Positions 1-11,115 of a DNA stretch of 64,000 nucleotides are shown here, one piece after another. The notes under the pieces are model-generated. The model saw only the letters and a program-made list of their open reading frames with translations. It had not been told where the DNA came from and did not search any database. This DNA comes from Isoetes taiwanensis (taxonomy: Eukaryota; Streptophyta; Lycopodiopsida; Isoetales; Isoetaceae): the NCBI GenBank assembly GCA_021234155.1, contig JAJEKV010000074.1:3238532-3302531 (forward strand), read 5' to 3'. How positions within the stretch are numbered: position 1 is the first letter of the stretch; each line of letters begins with the position of its first letter. Position numbers and translations under genes: made by a program.

Positions 1-1130
1 TTGAACTTTTTGCCAATCAAGTTCTCCATCCAGGCTTTATATTGCTTGAAGACTCCAAAAACTTAATCCTTTATGCTCAGGAAATAACATTTGTATTTCT
101 TGCTAAAATCATCAATGAAAGTTACAAAGTATAGCTTTCTATTCAAGGAAGAAACCTGCATTGGTCCAACAACATCAGAATGAACAAGCTCCAATACTTC
201 ACTAGTTTTCCTTTCAAAGTCTTTGAAAGGCAAAACATGCAACTTTCCAAGCATGCATCCTGAACAAACACCCATCTTAGTTTCATGTCAACAACTAAGA
301 CCTACAACCAATTGATTCTTCATCATATGTTGGATCGTGGACACATTCAAATGCGCCAACCCACGACATAAAGTTCAAGTTGAGAAGTAGGAGGATTTGC
401 TACAAGACTAATAACTTTCCTTTGGTCGAGCCAACCAAAGTTTCCTTCATACAAATTACTCCTCTACATTCAACTTGAAGAATCACTCTTCAATCTAGAT
501 TGGAAGATTCTAGCATAACATCTCATCACAAACAACACTCGATGTCCCGTGGTTGCAAATCTTTGCCACTGATACAAGATGAGTCATCAAATTATGTACC
601 AATAAAACATCATAAAAATGTAAAACTTTTCCATTTGACAAAGGAATTCGTGCATCTCCTACTCCACCTACAATCTTCTCATCACCATCTCCAACTCTCA
701 CCATAGTTGAAGTGTTCTGCAACTTATCAAACCAATCAAGAGATGAAAACATATTGTTTGTTGCACCAGATACAATGCACAAATGATTCCTACTATATCT
801 ATCAGCAACCTCCATAACTTTCAAATCAGTCTCTTCTTTATTTTCATTTTTTACATCACTTGAGAATGCAACATTCATTGCACTACTTGTTGGAGCAATA
901 TCATTCACATTTTAGATCTTGCACCCAGCTGACAATCTCATCAAACCAGCTTTTCTTTATCTACAAAATTTTTGTATGTGACCGAACCTATGGCAATAGT
1001 TACACTCGACATTGGCAAATCTCCCATCATCATGCCAACATCCTCCACGACTAGTACCATCTTCTTGTGTGGTACCTCTACTTTTACCTACACCTCCTCG
1101 GCCACCACGACCATGTCGGAATTTTTAACA
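1..1130 (-). mobile_element. Ty1/copia retrotransposon remnant (gag knuckle, protease, pre-integrase, integrase start)
   Basis: Read on the minus strand, the pieces are in copia order. An Arg/Gly-rich gag tail (about 1120-1010) leads into a CCHC zinc knuckle, then a protease-like segment (908-510), a GAG-pre-integrase segment around 380-300 (a WHR-like box, then AHLNVSTIQHMMKNQL) and the first part of the integrase (275-63, with LELVHSDVVGPM and FIDDFSKK). The expected protease motif DSGAT reads VSGATNN, so the catalytic Asp is lost. Several frameshifts separate the segments. No LTR is visible and the element runs off the left edge. It is an old, inactive copy. Confidence 0.85.
963..1004 (-). 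other. CCHC zinc knuckle of copia gag
   Basis: The minus strand reads CNYCHRFGHIQKFC, an exact C-X2-C-X4-H-X4-C retroviral-type nucleic-acid-binding knuckle, directly after a Gly/Arg-rich stretch. It marks the end of gag in the copia remnant. Confidence 0.8.
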
Positions 1131-1489
1131 ACTTTTTATTTAAAGACTTATTTGGTGAATTACATATCAAGAAAATCATTGCATCAAATCATGCCAGTTA
1201 TTTCTAGCACAATCAGTAGATGCATCACTAAGTCCTCAACTTGATGGCTCTTCCATCCCTTGATCTTCTAAATGACTAGTTTTCTTTACCCACAAGTGAA
1301 GGTCTCGTGGTGAAATCATTCTTGGCTCAATTCCATTTCCAACTAGACATAGGAAAACATGTAACTTTCTATCTTTCTAATGTTTTGAATAGATACAACG
1401 TTGTCTTCAAATTGACAGAGCATAGACAATCTGAGAGATTTGGATTTTAAGGTGGTGCTCATACAGAAAACTTACAGAACATTTTATGC

Positions 1490-1911
1490 CTCGCCCAGGT
1501 TTTTGCTGCAAGGAAGGTAAAACTACATGTACTCAAAGATGTCAGTGGAAATCAAATCAGGAAGGTAATTTTTGTTTGAGTCCAAATTATATTAGGCTAA
1601 CTTTCTTGCTGCTAAGATGACTAAGCTGCTTGGTCCATCCGGTTCTGGCAAGATGACTTCGCTCTTAACCCTTGCTATTAAGCTTGATAATGAATATGTA
1701 TTAGACAAGTTATATTTTCTAGATCTTTATTTCTTTCATCCTTTCTTTCTACAAAAAGCTAAATAATTTGTCTAAAAATTCTCTTTTGTCAGCTTAGAGG
1801 AAAATGACTTATAATGGGCATGAGTTTGTGCCTCAAAAAACATTCACATACATCAGCCAACATGATTTGCACACGAGGGAGGTGATTGTGCGGGAAACAC
1901 TTGTGCCGTAG
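1490..1911 (+). pseudogene. PDR-type ABCG transporter fragment (nucleotide-binding domain 1)
   Basis: Three exon pieces are recognisable. The first (about 1490-1564) reads KLHVLKDVSGN, the strand before the P-loop. The second (1617-1697) reads MTKLLGPSGSGKMTSLLTLA, the Walker A region; the usual GKTT is GKMT here. The third (1793-1911) reads [20 protein letters not shown] then [13 protein letters not shown], the Q-loop region typical of pleiotropic-drug-resistance transporters. Introns 1565-1616 and 1698-1792 keep GT..AG ends and sit between SGNQIRK and the P-loop, and after the following helix, which is where I recall introns in this family. A TAG at 1909-1911 ends the frame and the rest of the large protein is absent. 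The retained introns show it is a truncated genomic copy, not a retrocopy. Confidence 0.85.
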
Positions 1912-2863
1912 AGGTCATCAATGGTAAATAAGTGATCATCAATGGAATAATAAGAGGGCATGGCATTAATCTTCAAACGAGTACAGAAGAGAATGAACAT
2001 AAAGACATAATATTCTAAAACTAAATTACAGACGCCTGAGCTACTTTTTCAGAATGTAGGCAGAACAAATTCTGATTCCGTTGTCATGAAAACATCTACA
2101 AATAGTTGAAAAGCAAGTGCGATAATTAAGTCTACTGTACCTAATCAGGGTTTGGACGATTAATGAAAGGACAAAATGACCATGTGCATGACTACTTAAG
2201 TTTCACGGGATTTCTAAACTGGCCCTATCTGTCTATCATTCTTAAATGATGCATAGTTGCATTGTGTATTGCACTTCTACTGAAACACTGGGTTTTGCAG
2301 ATTCAAAATTGATTCTATTCTTTGATCACTGCAGAGCTAGAAGCTACATTGAAGCTGATAGATTACATAGGTACTACATGTTTTGTCTAAGGAATTATGT
2401 GCTAGAAGTCCGTGGATTTGTTCCCTGGATTTACTCCTGAGGCTCTACGTTGCTTGGTAGTGATTGTTCCAGAGCCAACAGAACTATCTTAGCTACACAA
2501 ACATACAATGTATCCTAGTTAACCATTCAACTATATAGGACATATGTGGCAATGTTGAGACTCTGCCTTGCTTGCTGATAATTGTTTCAAAGTCAACAGA
2601 ACTATCTTAACTGCACAAATAGACAATGTACTTATCCTCGTTAACCATTTAGAGTTAGTTGAACAGAAAATATAGCATGTGAAAGAAGGATTGCAAAGAA
2701 TGATAGATGGGGCACTTATAGGTCAGATCAAGAGTTCAAATGCAAGCAAGAGGAATGGAAATATGTATAAAATTTGTGTTGTAGCAATCATTCCATATGC
2801 TCCTCAAATTACATATTAATGAAAAGCATAGCAAGAACGATCTATACAAGTAAAAAAATAAAC
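1912..2863. repeat. Non-coding stretch with a 118-bp tandem duplication
   Basis: I see no gene here. Within it, 2443-2560 and 2561-2690 are two diverged copies of one unit. Both contain the string caacagaactatctta, a tacaatgta/gacaatgta block and gttaaccatt. The rest is AT-rich unique sequence. Confidence 0.5.
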
Positions 2864-3400
2864 TCAATCTTCACATCTTCCATAGCCTGGACCAGGATAA
2901 GCTTGATAATCCTTAGTGCTCATTTCTGCCAAAATTCCATATTTGCGTGAAACACTTCCAAGAGATTCATCATCCGATACAACAGGAATATGAGCATCAA
3001 ATTTTGCTATAGCGATACCACCAGATAGATGGTGATAGAGATTCATCACAATTTCCCTATAAGCAAAGATCCTTTTCCCCTCTGCAATACTCCACAAACA
3101 AATAGGAAACAATCCTACAATATTCCACAAACTGTAAGGAACACACAAACCTACAAAGAAAATCCGTAAAACTCTGCCATTATTTTCTGATTTCAGAGGT
3201 ACCACGATTATGCCTTGTGATTTAAGGGCCTCAATAGAATGCTTATTGCACCCCTGGCAATGAAAATGGGATAATGCCTCTAAGAGATGAGCAAGAAGGG
3301 GGCGCCATAGCTGATTCCCAACACATTGAGCCTGCTTTGCAAAATCAATAAATGCCCTTCTTTGTTGTTGGAAAAGACGAGTACGATCTCCTTTACCGAT
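2864..3400 (-). pseudogene. Unidentified coding remnant
   Basis: The minus strand from about 3390 to 3190 reads as protein without a stop, with segments such as RRAFIDFAKQAQCVG and NQLWRPLLAHLLEALSHFH and a CQGC motif. A second open stretch (about 3060-2866) contains SGGIAIAKFDAHIPVVSDD and ends at YGRCED followed by TGA. The amino-acid composition looks like real protein. Between them, 3190-3070 reads hydrophobic and may be a former intron or a damaged exon. I do not recognise the family. No promoter or upstream exon is visible before the repeats that start near 3420. Confidence 0.45.
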
Positions 3401-3424
3401 TATATTAATTCCTTTTTAACTCAA

Positions 3425-3800
3425 GGATCATGATTGGCATAAGCCAATCTATTGAGGATTGCATAAGCCACTCTACAGTTTAATTCGGATCCCCTTGAAC
3501 CGACCCAATCCCAACTATTATTGAGCCATTCCTGATGTTCATTGTTGTTGCTTTCCTCTTTTGTTGTATTAATGGGGGGATTGGCACAAGCCAATCCACT
3601 AAAGTGGATCCAATCCCGATATTCATTGCTGTTGCTTTTTCCTTTTGTTGTACTAATGGGGCACAAGCCCATTCCCTAGATTGGCATAAGCCACTTTACA
3701 AATAATACCAAGTTGTTGTTATTGTTTGATCTTCATAGATTGGCATAAGCCAATCCACAAATAATACCAAGTTGTTATTGTATGGTCTTTGTTGCAATGA
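3425..3800. repeat. Dispersed short palindromes (attggcataagccaat)
   Basis: The near-perfect palindrome attggcataagccaat or close variants occur about 3432, 3585 (attggcacaagccaat), 3683 (right half decayed) and 3738. They are interspersed with direct repeats such as aataataccaagttgtt and a cttttgttgta(t/c)taatgggg block. This looks like a degenerate satellite or the end of an unidentified transposon. No coding potential is seen. Confidence 0.55.
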
Positions 3801-3954
3801 AGGCATCCACAAAAAGATTGACGTCCAAATTTATTTTGGCATCAAATCTTTCCCACCGAGAGCTATTTTGGCATCAAATCTTGGCCATCAAAAGATAGAT
3901 TTCCCTTAGAAGGATATGCCAATCCTTTTCCGATTATATATAGTACGGCCAGAT

Positions 3955-5390
3955 CCTTAGACTTCCAGATATTATATTGTATGAATACGATATTATATCG
4001 ACGTTGATTAGTCGACTGTGACGATATACATCTACGAATATAGTATCTAATTTACTGCGGAACTGAGATGGTATAGCTATAAGCCACATATGAAGTAATA
4101 TTTGTTGATAGTCTATTGATTGACTACTTAAATTGGGATAGGATAGGCTTCCAGGTCGGATTGGAGCAGCATTGGACGCTTTTCACCGGTCAGAAAGCAG
4201 GAACCGAATTCTAAGTTGCAACATTCAAGCCCAAGAATTCTCGAGATCCAAAGAAGATGGATTTGAGTGATGTGGGAGCCTTAAAATGCTTAGTGGTTAA
4301 CCGATAGTTAGATCCTGAAGCCAGCCTCTATCTCGATAGGATCCGTAGTCATTCTTAGCGATAGGCTTAATTCTTACAACCTAAGAATGATAGCACTAAT
4401 AAAGCGAACCTAACCATGTATGATTAGGTAGATTAGAATAGGTGTATTCTATTATTTTCAAATGCATTGTGATGATGTTGTATCATTCTATGCCTAATTC
4501 TTTGTGTATCGGGAAGGGTAGAGACCCGTGAGCCTGGCGAAGTTGTATGATCCTAGCTTTGCTTCCATTACCCCACCACGCGGCCTCAGGCATAAGAGCC
4601 CGCCTCGGCCAGGGTGGCAGAGCTTAGACCGGGCCGACAAGGAGGTCTTGTCTAATCACAATTGATCCCTCCGCGCGTAGGCAACGCCGGAAACGCTAGA
4701 GCTATGGGCCTACTACCTCGCATCAAGGCTGGTATGGGCCTCGGCACCTCTGGGTGATGCCACCCTAGGGTTCAAGCCATAATGGTGCTGCTGGCTCTGT
4801 CGCTTCTGTGATTGCACAATCTGGAGGGGGGAGGATCCTCCCAACACGAGGGCCGGGAGAGATGCAACTCCAAGAGTGCAGAGCCCCTCCGCCATTCACC
4901 TTAACAAAGCTACGGGTCGTGCTCCAATACCTTTAGGCCTATGCGCACCAAGTAAGTATGTGGGGGGCGGATGGAGTGGACTACCCAACGGACCATGTTC
5001 CTATGACCAAATCCATTTGCCATGAATTACATGCATTGCTATCGGGAGACCCTAAGCCGTGGCCTATCCCCATAAGTCCGAGGCACGGGTAGGATTTCCC
5101 CATGTTATGTTGATAATAGCGTGTGTTGCAATCCTTGCGGTGATATGGTGGAGGTGGGTATGTTATTATTGATTGATGTCATGTGCTCATGTTTTGTTTT
5201 ATGCTCCCCAGTGACTAGGTCGATCCCAGGGAGCCGGGATGAATGACACGTCCATTCTTCCCTCAGTGTGTTCTTGGCCACCATCAGGCAGATGTTAGGT
5301 GGGCCGGCCTCATATCGCCGAAAGCGAGATGCTAGTTTGAGGGATGATCTCCGGTTTGACACGATGGGGCATCGTATATAGGCCTTTTCC
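3955..5390 (+). mobile_element. Inverted (plus-orientation) LTR of the gypsy family, diverged
   Basis: This is the reverse-complement counterpart of the LTR at 17524-19095. Matching landmarks include the start block (ttccagatattatattgtat followed by gaatacg), the gaattctaagttgcaac block (4208), the aggtagattagaatagg block (4422), the bgcctaattctttgtgtat block and the shared end ggtttgacacgatggggcat near 5356. The first ~280 bp are heavily diverged from the other copies. It appears to be a solo or remnant LTR of the same family in opposite orientation. Confidence 0.75.
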
Positions 5391-5935
5391 TTGTGATTGG
5401 CATGAATCTTGGAGGGGTGATCCCCTCACACTCAGGGCTGGGGAGATGCACCCGGTAGCATTAGCCCCTCGGCTATTCACCCGGCAGCGGGCTACGGTCG
5501 AGGGCTCCAATACCTTTCAGCCCTATGCGCAAAATTGCCTGCGGGAGGATGGATGGACTACCTGGCAGCGACCGTTCCTATACCCCGCCAAATCCATTTG
5601 CCATGAATTACATGCGCATTGCTATCACGGGACCCCAGCGGGTCGGTCTATCGCAAGTGCGAGCCGGGCAGGATTTCCCCATGTTATGTTGATGTCGATG
5701 TGTTGATCATTCGTGGCGCGTGATATGGTGGAGGTGGGTATGTTATTATTGATTGATGTCATGTGCTCATGTTTTGTTTTATGCTTCGCGTGGAGTGCGA
5801 TCAGGGAGGCGGGATGAATGACAAGCGTCCATTCTTCCCGTCGTGTTCTTGGCCACCATCAAGAGCGATGTTAGGTGGGCGGCCTCATATCGTGGCGAAT
5901 CTTTGGTTTGAGGATGATCTCCGGTTGTGATATGA
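5386..5935 (+). mobile_element. Second, partial plus-orientation LTR copy (3' third)
   Basis: From ttgtgattggcatgaatctt onward the sequence repeats the last ~550 bp of the preceding LTR. Shared blocks include ccatttgccatgaattacat, gatttccccatgttatgttg and gtattattgattgatgtc-like sequence. It again ends in the LTR terminus (ggttgtgatatgatgccc). It meets the minus-orientation LTR at 5936 in a palindromic junction, so three LTR pieces are stacked here. Confidence 0.7.
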
Positions 5936-7471
5936 TGCCCTGATCGCATACAACCGGAGTGATCAGATCAAACCAAAGATCATTCTTCGCCGCTGATGTG
6001 AGGCAGCCCAATCAACATCGCTCTTGATGGTGGCCAAGAACCCGACGGGAAGAATGGACGGGTTAAATATCCATCCCCGCCTTGATCACTCTTAGCCGCG
6101 AAGCGTAAACAAACATGAGCATGACATCAATCAATAATAACATACCCAATTTCAAGGGTGGTCCACCATATCCAAAGAGTCGCATCAACACATCAAGACA
6201 TCAACATAACATGGGGAAATCCTACCCGTGCCTCGTAACTTGGCGGGGGATAGATCGACGTTTGGGGTCTCCGTGATAGCAATGCAGCATTAATTCATGG
6301 CCATTATCAGCACGGTATAGAACATGGTCACAGAAGTCCACTCCATCCGGGCCTCCTGCATACTTTGCGATAGGCCGAAGGTATTGAGCCCCGGCCAGAG
6401 CCTCCCCGCCGTGAATAGCCGAGGGGCTATCGCATCGGGTTGCATCTTAAGCCCGATGAGGCGGGGAGGGGATCAACTCCCCTCCGAAAGGTTCATACCA
6501 ATCTGGCAAAGAAGCAGAGCCACCGTCGATATCGACTTGAACCCTTAGAAGATGGCGCATCACCCAAGAGGTGTTAGGCCCATACCCCGCCCTCGCGGCG
6601 ATTACGGGGTATTAGGCCCGGCTCACAACGCGTTCCCACGGCGTCGCTTCACGCGAGAGGATCAGCGCGGATTAGACAAGACCCTCCCTTGTCGGCCCGG
6701 TCTAGCTCCGCCACCCACAACCCGGTAGGGCTCTTATGCGGCCGCATTGGTGGGAATTAATGGGCTAAAACTAGGATCATACAACTACTTGGGCTCTGGG
6801 TCTCTACCCCCCTTCCCAATACACAAGGTGGGCATAGAATGATACAACATCATCTGTAGGCTGAAAATAATAGAATACACCTATTCTAATCTACCTAATC
6901 ATACATGGTTAGGTTCCTTTGTTAGTGCCTATCATTCTTAGGTTGTAGAATTAAGCCTATAGCTAAGAATGACTACGGATCCTATCGAATGAGAGCTGAA
7001 AACTTCGGATCTAACTATCGGGGATCAACCACTAACCCGCTTCTTGCCGGCTCCCACTCCTCTGAGGCGTCCATCTTTCTTTGGATCACCGAGATTGCCG
7101 GGCTTGAATCGTTTTGCAACTTAGGAATTCGGTTCCTACCTTTCATTGTTGGGGTAAAAGGCATCCAATGCTGCTCAATCCGACCTATAGGGCTGGAAAC
7201 GAAAGGGTTTTTCCCTTTTAGGTTTATGTCCCTTTTATCCCCATGAATTTAGGGCTGGTCCCTTTTGGTCAATGGGCCCTTGCCACATGGCAAAAGATAT
7301 TATATTCACATGTGGCCTTAACATGTGCAATATAATGGTTCACAGGGTCGTACCCTAGGGTACTACCCCTTTATGGTCGCCGTGTACATGTCGATGCGAG
7401 TGGGCATGTACTAGTGACTTGTCGATTATAATATACATTATTCATACCGTATATTATCCCGGAACGTCACA
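5936..7471 (-). repeat. 3' LTR of the gypsy element
   Basis: Same orientation and sequence as the 17524-19095 copy, with shared blocks such as cacctattctaatctaccta, ttccttttgttagtgcc-type sequence, acagggtcgtaccctagggt and the terminus ggaacgtcaca at 7461-7471. The minus-strand LTR therefore starts TGTGACGTTCC. Many 1-3 nt indels separate the two LTRs, which fits either age or base-level assembly error. Confidence 0.85.
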
Positions 7472-7490
7472 TTCTCCCACCTTGGATTGA
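7472..7490 (-). other. Polypurine tract
   Basis: The minus strand reads CCAAGGTGGGAGAA immediately before the LTR start TGTGACG. This is the purine-rich primer site for second-strand synthesis, and its position against the 3' LTR confirms the element boundary. Confidence 0.8.
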
Positions 7491-8255
7491 TGTTGTGCGG
7501 CATCATCATCAGGTCTCCCCACCTTGGAATCTTGCTAACCTACAATGAACTTGATGCATCCAATATACTAATATCATACTTGTATGTTTATTAGTCTCTC
7601 CACCTTGAAGAAAGGAACCTGCATAAAGCTTATCGAAATCTTTCGATATTTTTAATTTAAACAATTATTATAAGGTAATAAAAAGTTATAAGTAAAATGT
7701 TTATAATCGTCTCGTGGTAAGGCTTTTAATTTATGCCTTAATTCAACATTAGTTAAAATATCAAGATTAAAATATCAAGATTAAATATAATAAAAAAGTG
7801 TTCTTAAGGGTTTCGTCCCCTTGTAGCATTTATTCACTACATATGCTACAAGATCTTGTATAGTGCAACCTCAGCTTTGTTACCGTGGATTCTATTGGCT
7901 GTGGGTTCAACACTACATTAGTATCATTTAATTATTAATAAAATTTTGGTTATATGGTGACCACCCACCTATCTACATGAATGCATGGCTAATCTCCCGG
8001 TGTAGGAAGAGGATGATTCTTCCATCGTGGTAGGGGAGACATCACCCTATCATGCCTATATCTTTGCTCATGCCTACACCTTTAGTTGCCAGTGATGGAG
8101 GATAGGGTCCTTCCGTATATGGGGCGTGAAGGGCGATTCATCTTATCAAAGCATATATGGGGCTAGAGGTGCTTTTCCTATCAAATGCATTCTGAATGAC
8201 CTCTTTTCTCTCAAAGTGACTACTTCCGTGGCATCGAAGTAGACTCTATATTACC
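7491..8255 (-). other. Gypsy 3' untranslated region with repeated polypurine-like blocks
   Basis: No ORF is supported here. Two further copies of the tract core occur (minus strand CCAAGGTGGGGAGAC near 7512-7527 and TCAAGGTGGAGAGAC near 7597-7612). The rest is AT-rich between integrase and 3' LTR. Confidence 0.55.
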
Positions 8256-8700
8256 TCACTCACCCATCGGTTCGAATTCGACCACTTGGGTGACGAGCTG
8301 ACCCTTGCATTGCTCCATGAATTGTGGGTCTTTGCTTCTCAAGATCGATTGTAGTACCCACGTGGCGTCCTCCTTTGGTAAGTCGTCCATTTCACAAGGT
8401 CTTGGAGAAATTGAGATCTTTCGTCTTCTTATAGGATCGGTCGAGAAGAAGCTGGGGACAATCTCAAGTTGATCGTCCGTTAATTCCATGGCTTCGGTGT
8501 CTCCAATACTTCCTCCGGATTAGGGTGTGTTTCTTTAGGAGACTTCGTGAAAGACTCTATGGATCTTCGGTGTGCTAGTAAGTCCAATTTGTAGGCTTGG
8601 TTGCTCACTCTTTTGACAATTTTGAATGGACCAGCCCACCTTGGAGCAAGCTTCTTGCAATTGCCGATGCAGAGCTTTGCTTGTTTGACTTTTATCTTCA
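8256..8700 (-). pseudogene. Integrase C-terminal region with GPF/Y-type module
   Basis: Around 8680-8600 the minus strand reads LAPRWAGPFKIVKRVSNQAY, the GPF/Y (GPY) module that ends Ty3/gypsy integrases. A frame of 77 residues (8489-8256) follows and ends in EFEPMGE and a stop. It contains DATWVLQSILRSKDPQFMEQ, which I do not recognise. I see no canonical chromodomain aromatic cage pattern in this tail. Frames shift between the two parts. Confidence 0.75.
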
Positions 8701-8831
8701 GCCAAACATCGCCCCCCTACTTGGAACTCCCTCGTTGGTCGGTGCCGATCAGCTATGTCTTCTACGCGGCTTCTTTCGCTAGGAGGTATCCTCGCACCTC
8801 TTCAACCAATTCTTTGCATCTCGGCTAGCAT

Positions 8832-9248
8832 CTACTGGGATACTTCTACCTTGGACGCAGGATTGTGCCAAGTGTCTGGTGTCAAGCACTGATAGCCATA
8901 GTTGATCATAAATGGCGACATTTGGGATGACTCTTGCTTGGTGCTATTGTATGCAAACTCAACCAAGTAGATGAAGTCATCCCACTTTGATTGCTTGTTC
9001 CAGACATAATTCCGCAACATATCCTCAAGTATCCAATTGGTGCGCTCCGTCTGCCCATTTGTCTGAGGGTGATAAGTCGAGCTCATCGACAATTTCGTTC
9101 CGATGGTGCTGAAGAGATCCTGCCAGAATGCACTCATGAACTTCGAATCCCTATCAGAGATTATTTCTCTTGGCATCCCGTGGAGTCTAAAAATCTCCTT
9201 TGTGAATAACACAGCTGTGTCCAAAGCCGTGTCGCCTACAAGGCACAA
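8832..9248 (-). pseudogene. Integrase catalytic core (C-terminal half)
   Basis: Contains the second catalytic Asp in SDRDSKFMSAFWQDL and the catalytic Glu in HPQTNGQTERTN, the D,D(35)E arrangement of retroviral-type integrases. It overlaps the end of the preceding frame. The shared reading breaks at about 9240, after KMAHFVPC, by a frameshift, so integrase is interrupted in this copy. Confidence 0.9.
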
Positions 9249-9906
9249 AGTGCGCCATTTTCGACAATTTGTCGACTACGGCCATTAAGGCATCTTTGCC
9301 CCTTATGGTTCTAGGGAGCCCTGTAATGAAGTCCATGCTTATTATCTCCCACTTGGAGTTTGGTACTGGCAATGGCTCTAATGCTCCTGGAATTCGTAGT
9401 TGTTCCGCCTTGGTCTGCTGACATAGCTGACACTGGCGTATATAGCTTGCTATCTGCTTCTTCATGCCTGGCCAATAGTAACTACTTCTTATCTTGAAGT
9501 AGGTTTTCGTAAAACCTGCGTGGCCGGCTATTGGGTTGTTGTGGGTGTCATGGAGAATCAACCTTCTGACTCCGGATGATTCTGGCACACACAACTTATT
9601 TTTATGGTACAAGAGATTTCCTTCTTTCTTAAAATGTTTGAACGCTTCTCTCTCTTTGTCCGTTCTTGCCTGTTTGGAAAGGCTTGCCCATACTTCCTGG
9701 AAGTCCTTGTCCGTTGGCAACGTTTCTTCTATTTTCTTGTCAAACTCACTAGTGAGTGTTGATATGGCATTGCAGTGCACTCTTGTTGATAAGGGATGCC
9801 TTGACAGAGCATCTGCAACCACATTGAGTTTCCCTGGCTTGTACACAATCTCGAAGTCGTATTCTTCCAGGAACTCCATCCATCTCCTTTGCCTCAAATT
9901 CAACAA
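9187..9906 (-). pseudogene. RNase H end, integrase zinc finger and core start
   Basis: Begins with RRWMEFLEEYDFEIVYKPG and the linker VVADALSR, the usual end of RNase H. It then shows the HHCC zinc-binding domain (H...H in HDTHNNPIAGHAG, C..C in CQLCQQ) and the first catalytic Asp in SMDFITGLPRT. It lies in the same frame as the upstream RT/RNase H segment and is separated from it only by one TAA at 9910-9912, where CAA (Gln) is expected. Confidence 0.9.
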
Positions 9907-9909
9907 TGG

Positions 9910-11115
9910 TTACGTGAAGATGTACTGTAGACTCTGGTGGTCGGTATCTAATTGGAACTTCCTCCCCAATAGATAGTGTCTCCAGATCTTTAAAGCTCGT
10001 ACCACTGCCAATAGCTCCTGATCATGTGTCGGGTAGCGAGTTTCTGCGTCGTTCATCTTCCGTGAATCGTATGTTACGACTCTTTCTTCTTGCATTAAGA
10101 CTGCTCCCGTCGCGATCTTACTAGCATCAGTTGCAACTAACTTGTCCTTTTCTGGATCTGGCAATGTTAAGACGGGGGCGGTTGTCAAGGCTTCCTTCAA
10201 CTTCTCGAATCCTGCTTGAGCCTTCTTTTGCCAATGTGCCACCCAGTCTTTTATCTTTTCTGCCTTGGTGAGGTCCGTCAAAGGTGCTGCTATCTTAGCA
10301 AAGTTCTTGACAAACTTTCTATAATATCCTGCTAAGCCCAAAAAGCTTCTCACCTCGTGTATGTTCTTTGGTGCTGGCCATTCAATTACTGCTTGGATCT
10401 TTGCGGGATCGGTAGAGATGCCGTCTGCTGATATGACATGCCCCAAGTATTCCAATCTTTCGGTGGCGAAATGACATTTCGACAACTTCGCATAAAGCTG
10501 ATGCCTCCTCAGTTTCTCAAGTACCCTTCTCAAATGCTGAATATGCTCCTCTAGGGACTTGCTATACACCAAAATGTCATCGAAGAATACGATAACAAAT
10601 GTGTCAAGGAATTCTCGAAAGATATCATTCATGAGTCTCATGAACGTTGCTGGGGCATTAGATAGGCCAAATGGCATCACCGTGAATTCATAGTGACCAT
10701 ATCTTGTTCAGAACGCCGTTTTGTGAATATCTTCCTCCTTGATTTTGATTTGATGATGCCCAGACCTTAAGTCTATTTTGGAGAAGACTCTGGCACCTTG
10801 TAGCTGATCCATTAGGTCATCTGCTCTGGGTAAGGCATACTTGTTCTTGATTGTGTGTTTGTTTAATTGACGGTAGTCAATACACATCCTCAAGCTTCCA
10901 TCTTTCTTTTTGACGAATAAGATGGGGGCTCCGAACGGAGAGACACTAGGCCTTATGAACCCTAGGTCTAATAGCTCTTGCAATTGCTTCTTCAACTCTG
11001 ATAGTTCGTGAGTCGTCATTCTATATGGTGCCTTACTCGTGGGCTTAGTGCCTGGTTCGAGTGCAATTTCGCACTCCACTCCTCTATATGGCGGAAGCTC
11101 CTTGATTTCATCGGC
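9910..11115 (-). pseudogene. Reverse transcriptase and RNase H
   Basis: The RT start ([13 protein letters not shown], then [19 protein letters not shown]) lies at 11100-10708. The palm continues with [17 protein letters not shown] and the catalytic FFDDILVYS box (about 10590). RNase H residues are visible as Asp in TDASK, Glu in HDQELLAV and Asp in TDHQSL. One TGA near 10708 replaces an expected CGA (Arg), and the TAA at 9910 ends the segment. A frameshift near 11118 separates it from the protease frame. Both nonsense changes are C-to-T type. Confidence 0.92.

Noticed and set aside
8256-8489. Possible chromodomain at the integrase C-terminus
   Set aside because: The 77-residue tail lacks the aromatic-cage and WKGY-like pattern of chromodomains; I only call it an unassigned integrase tail.
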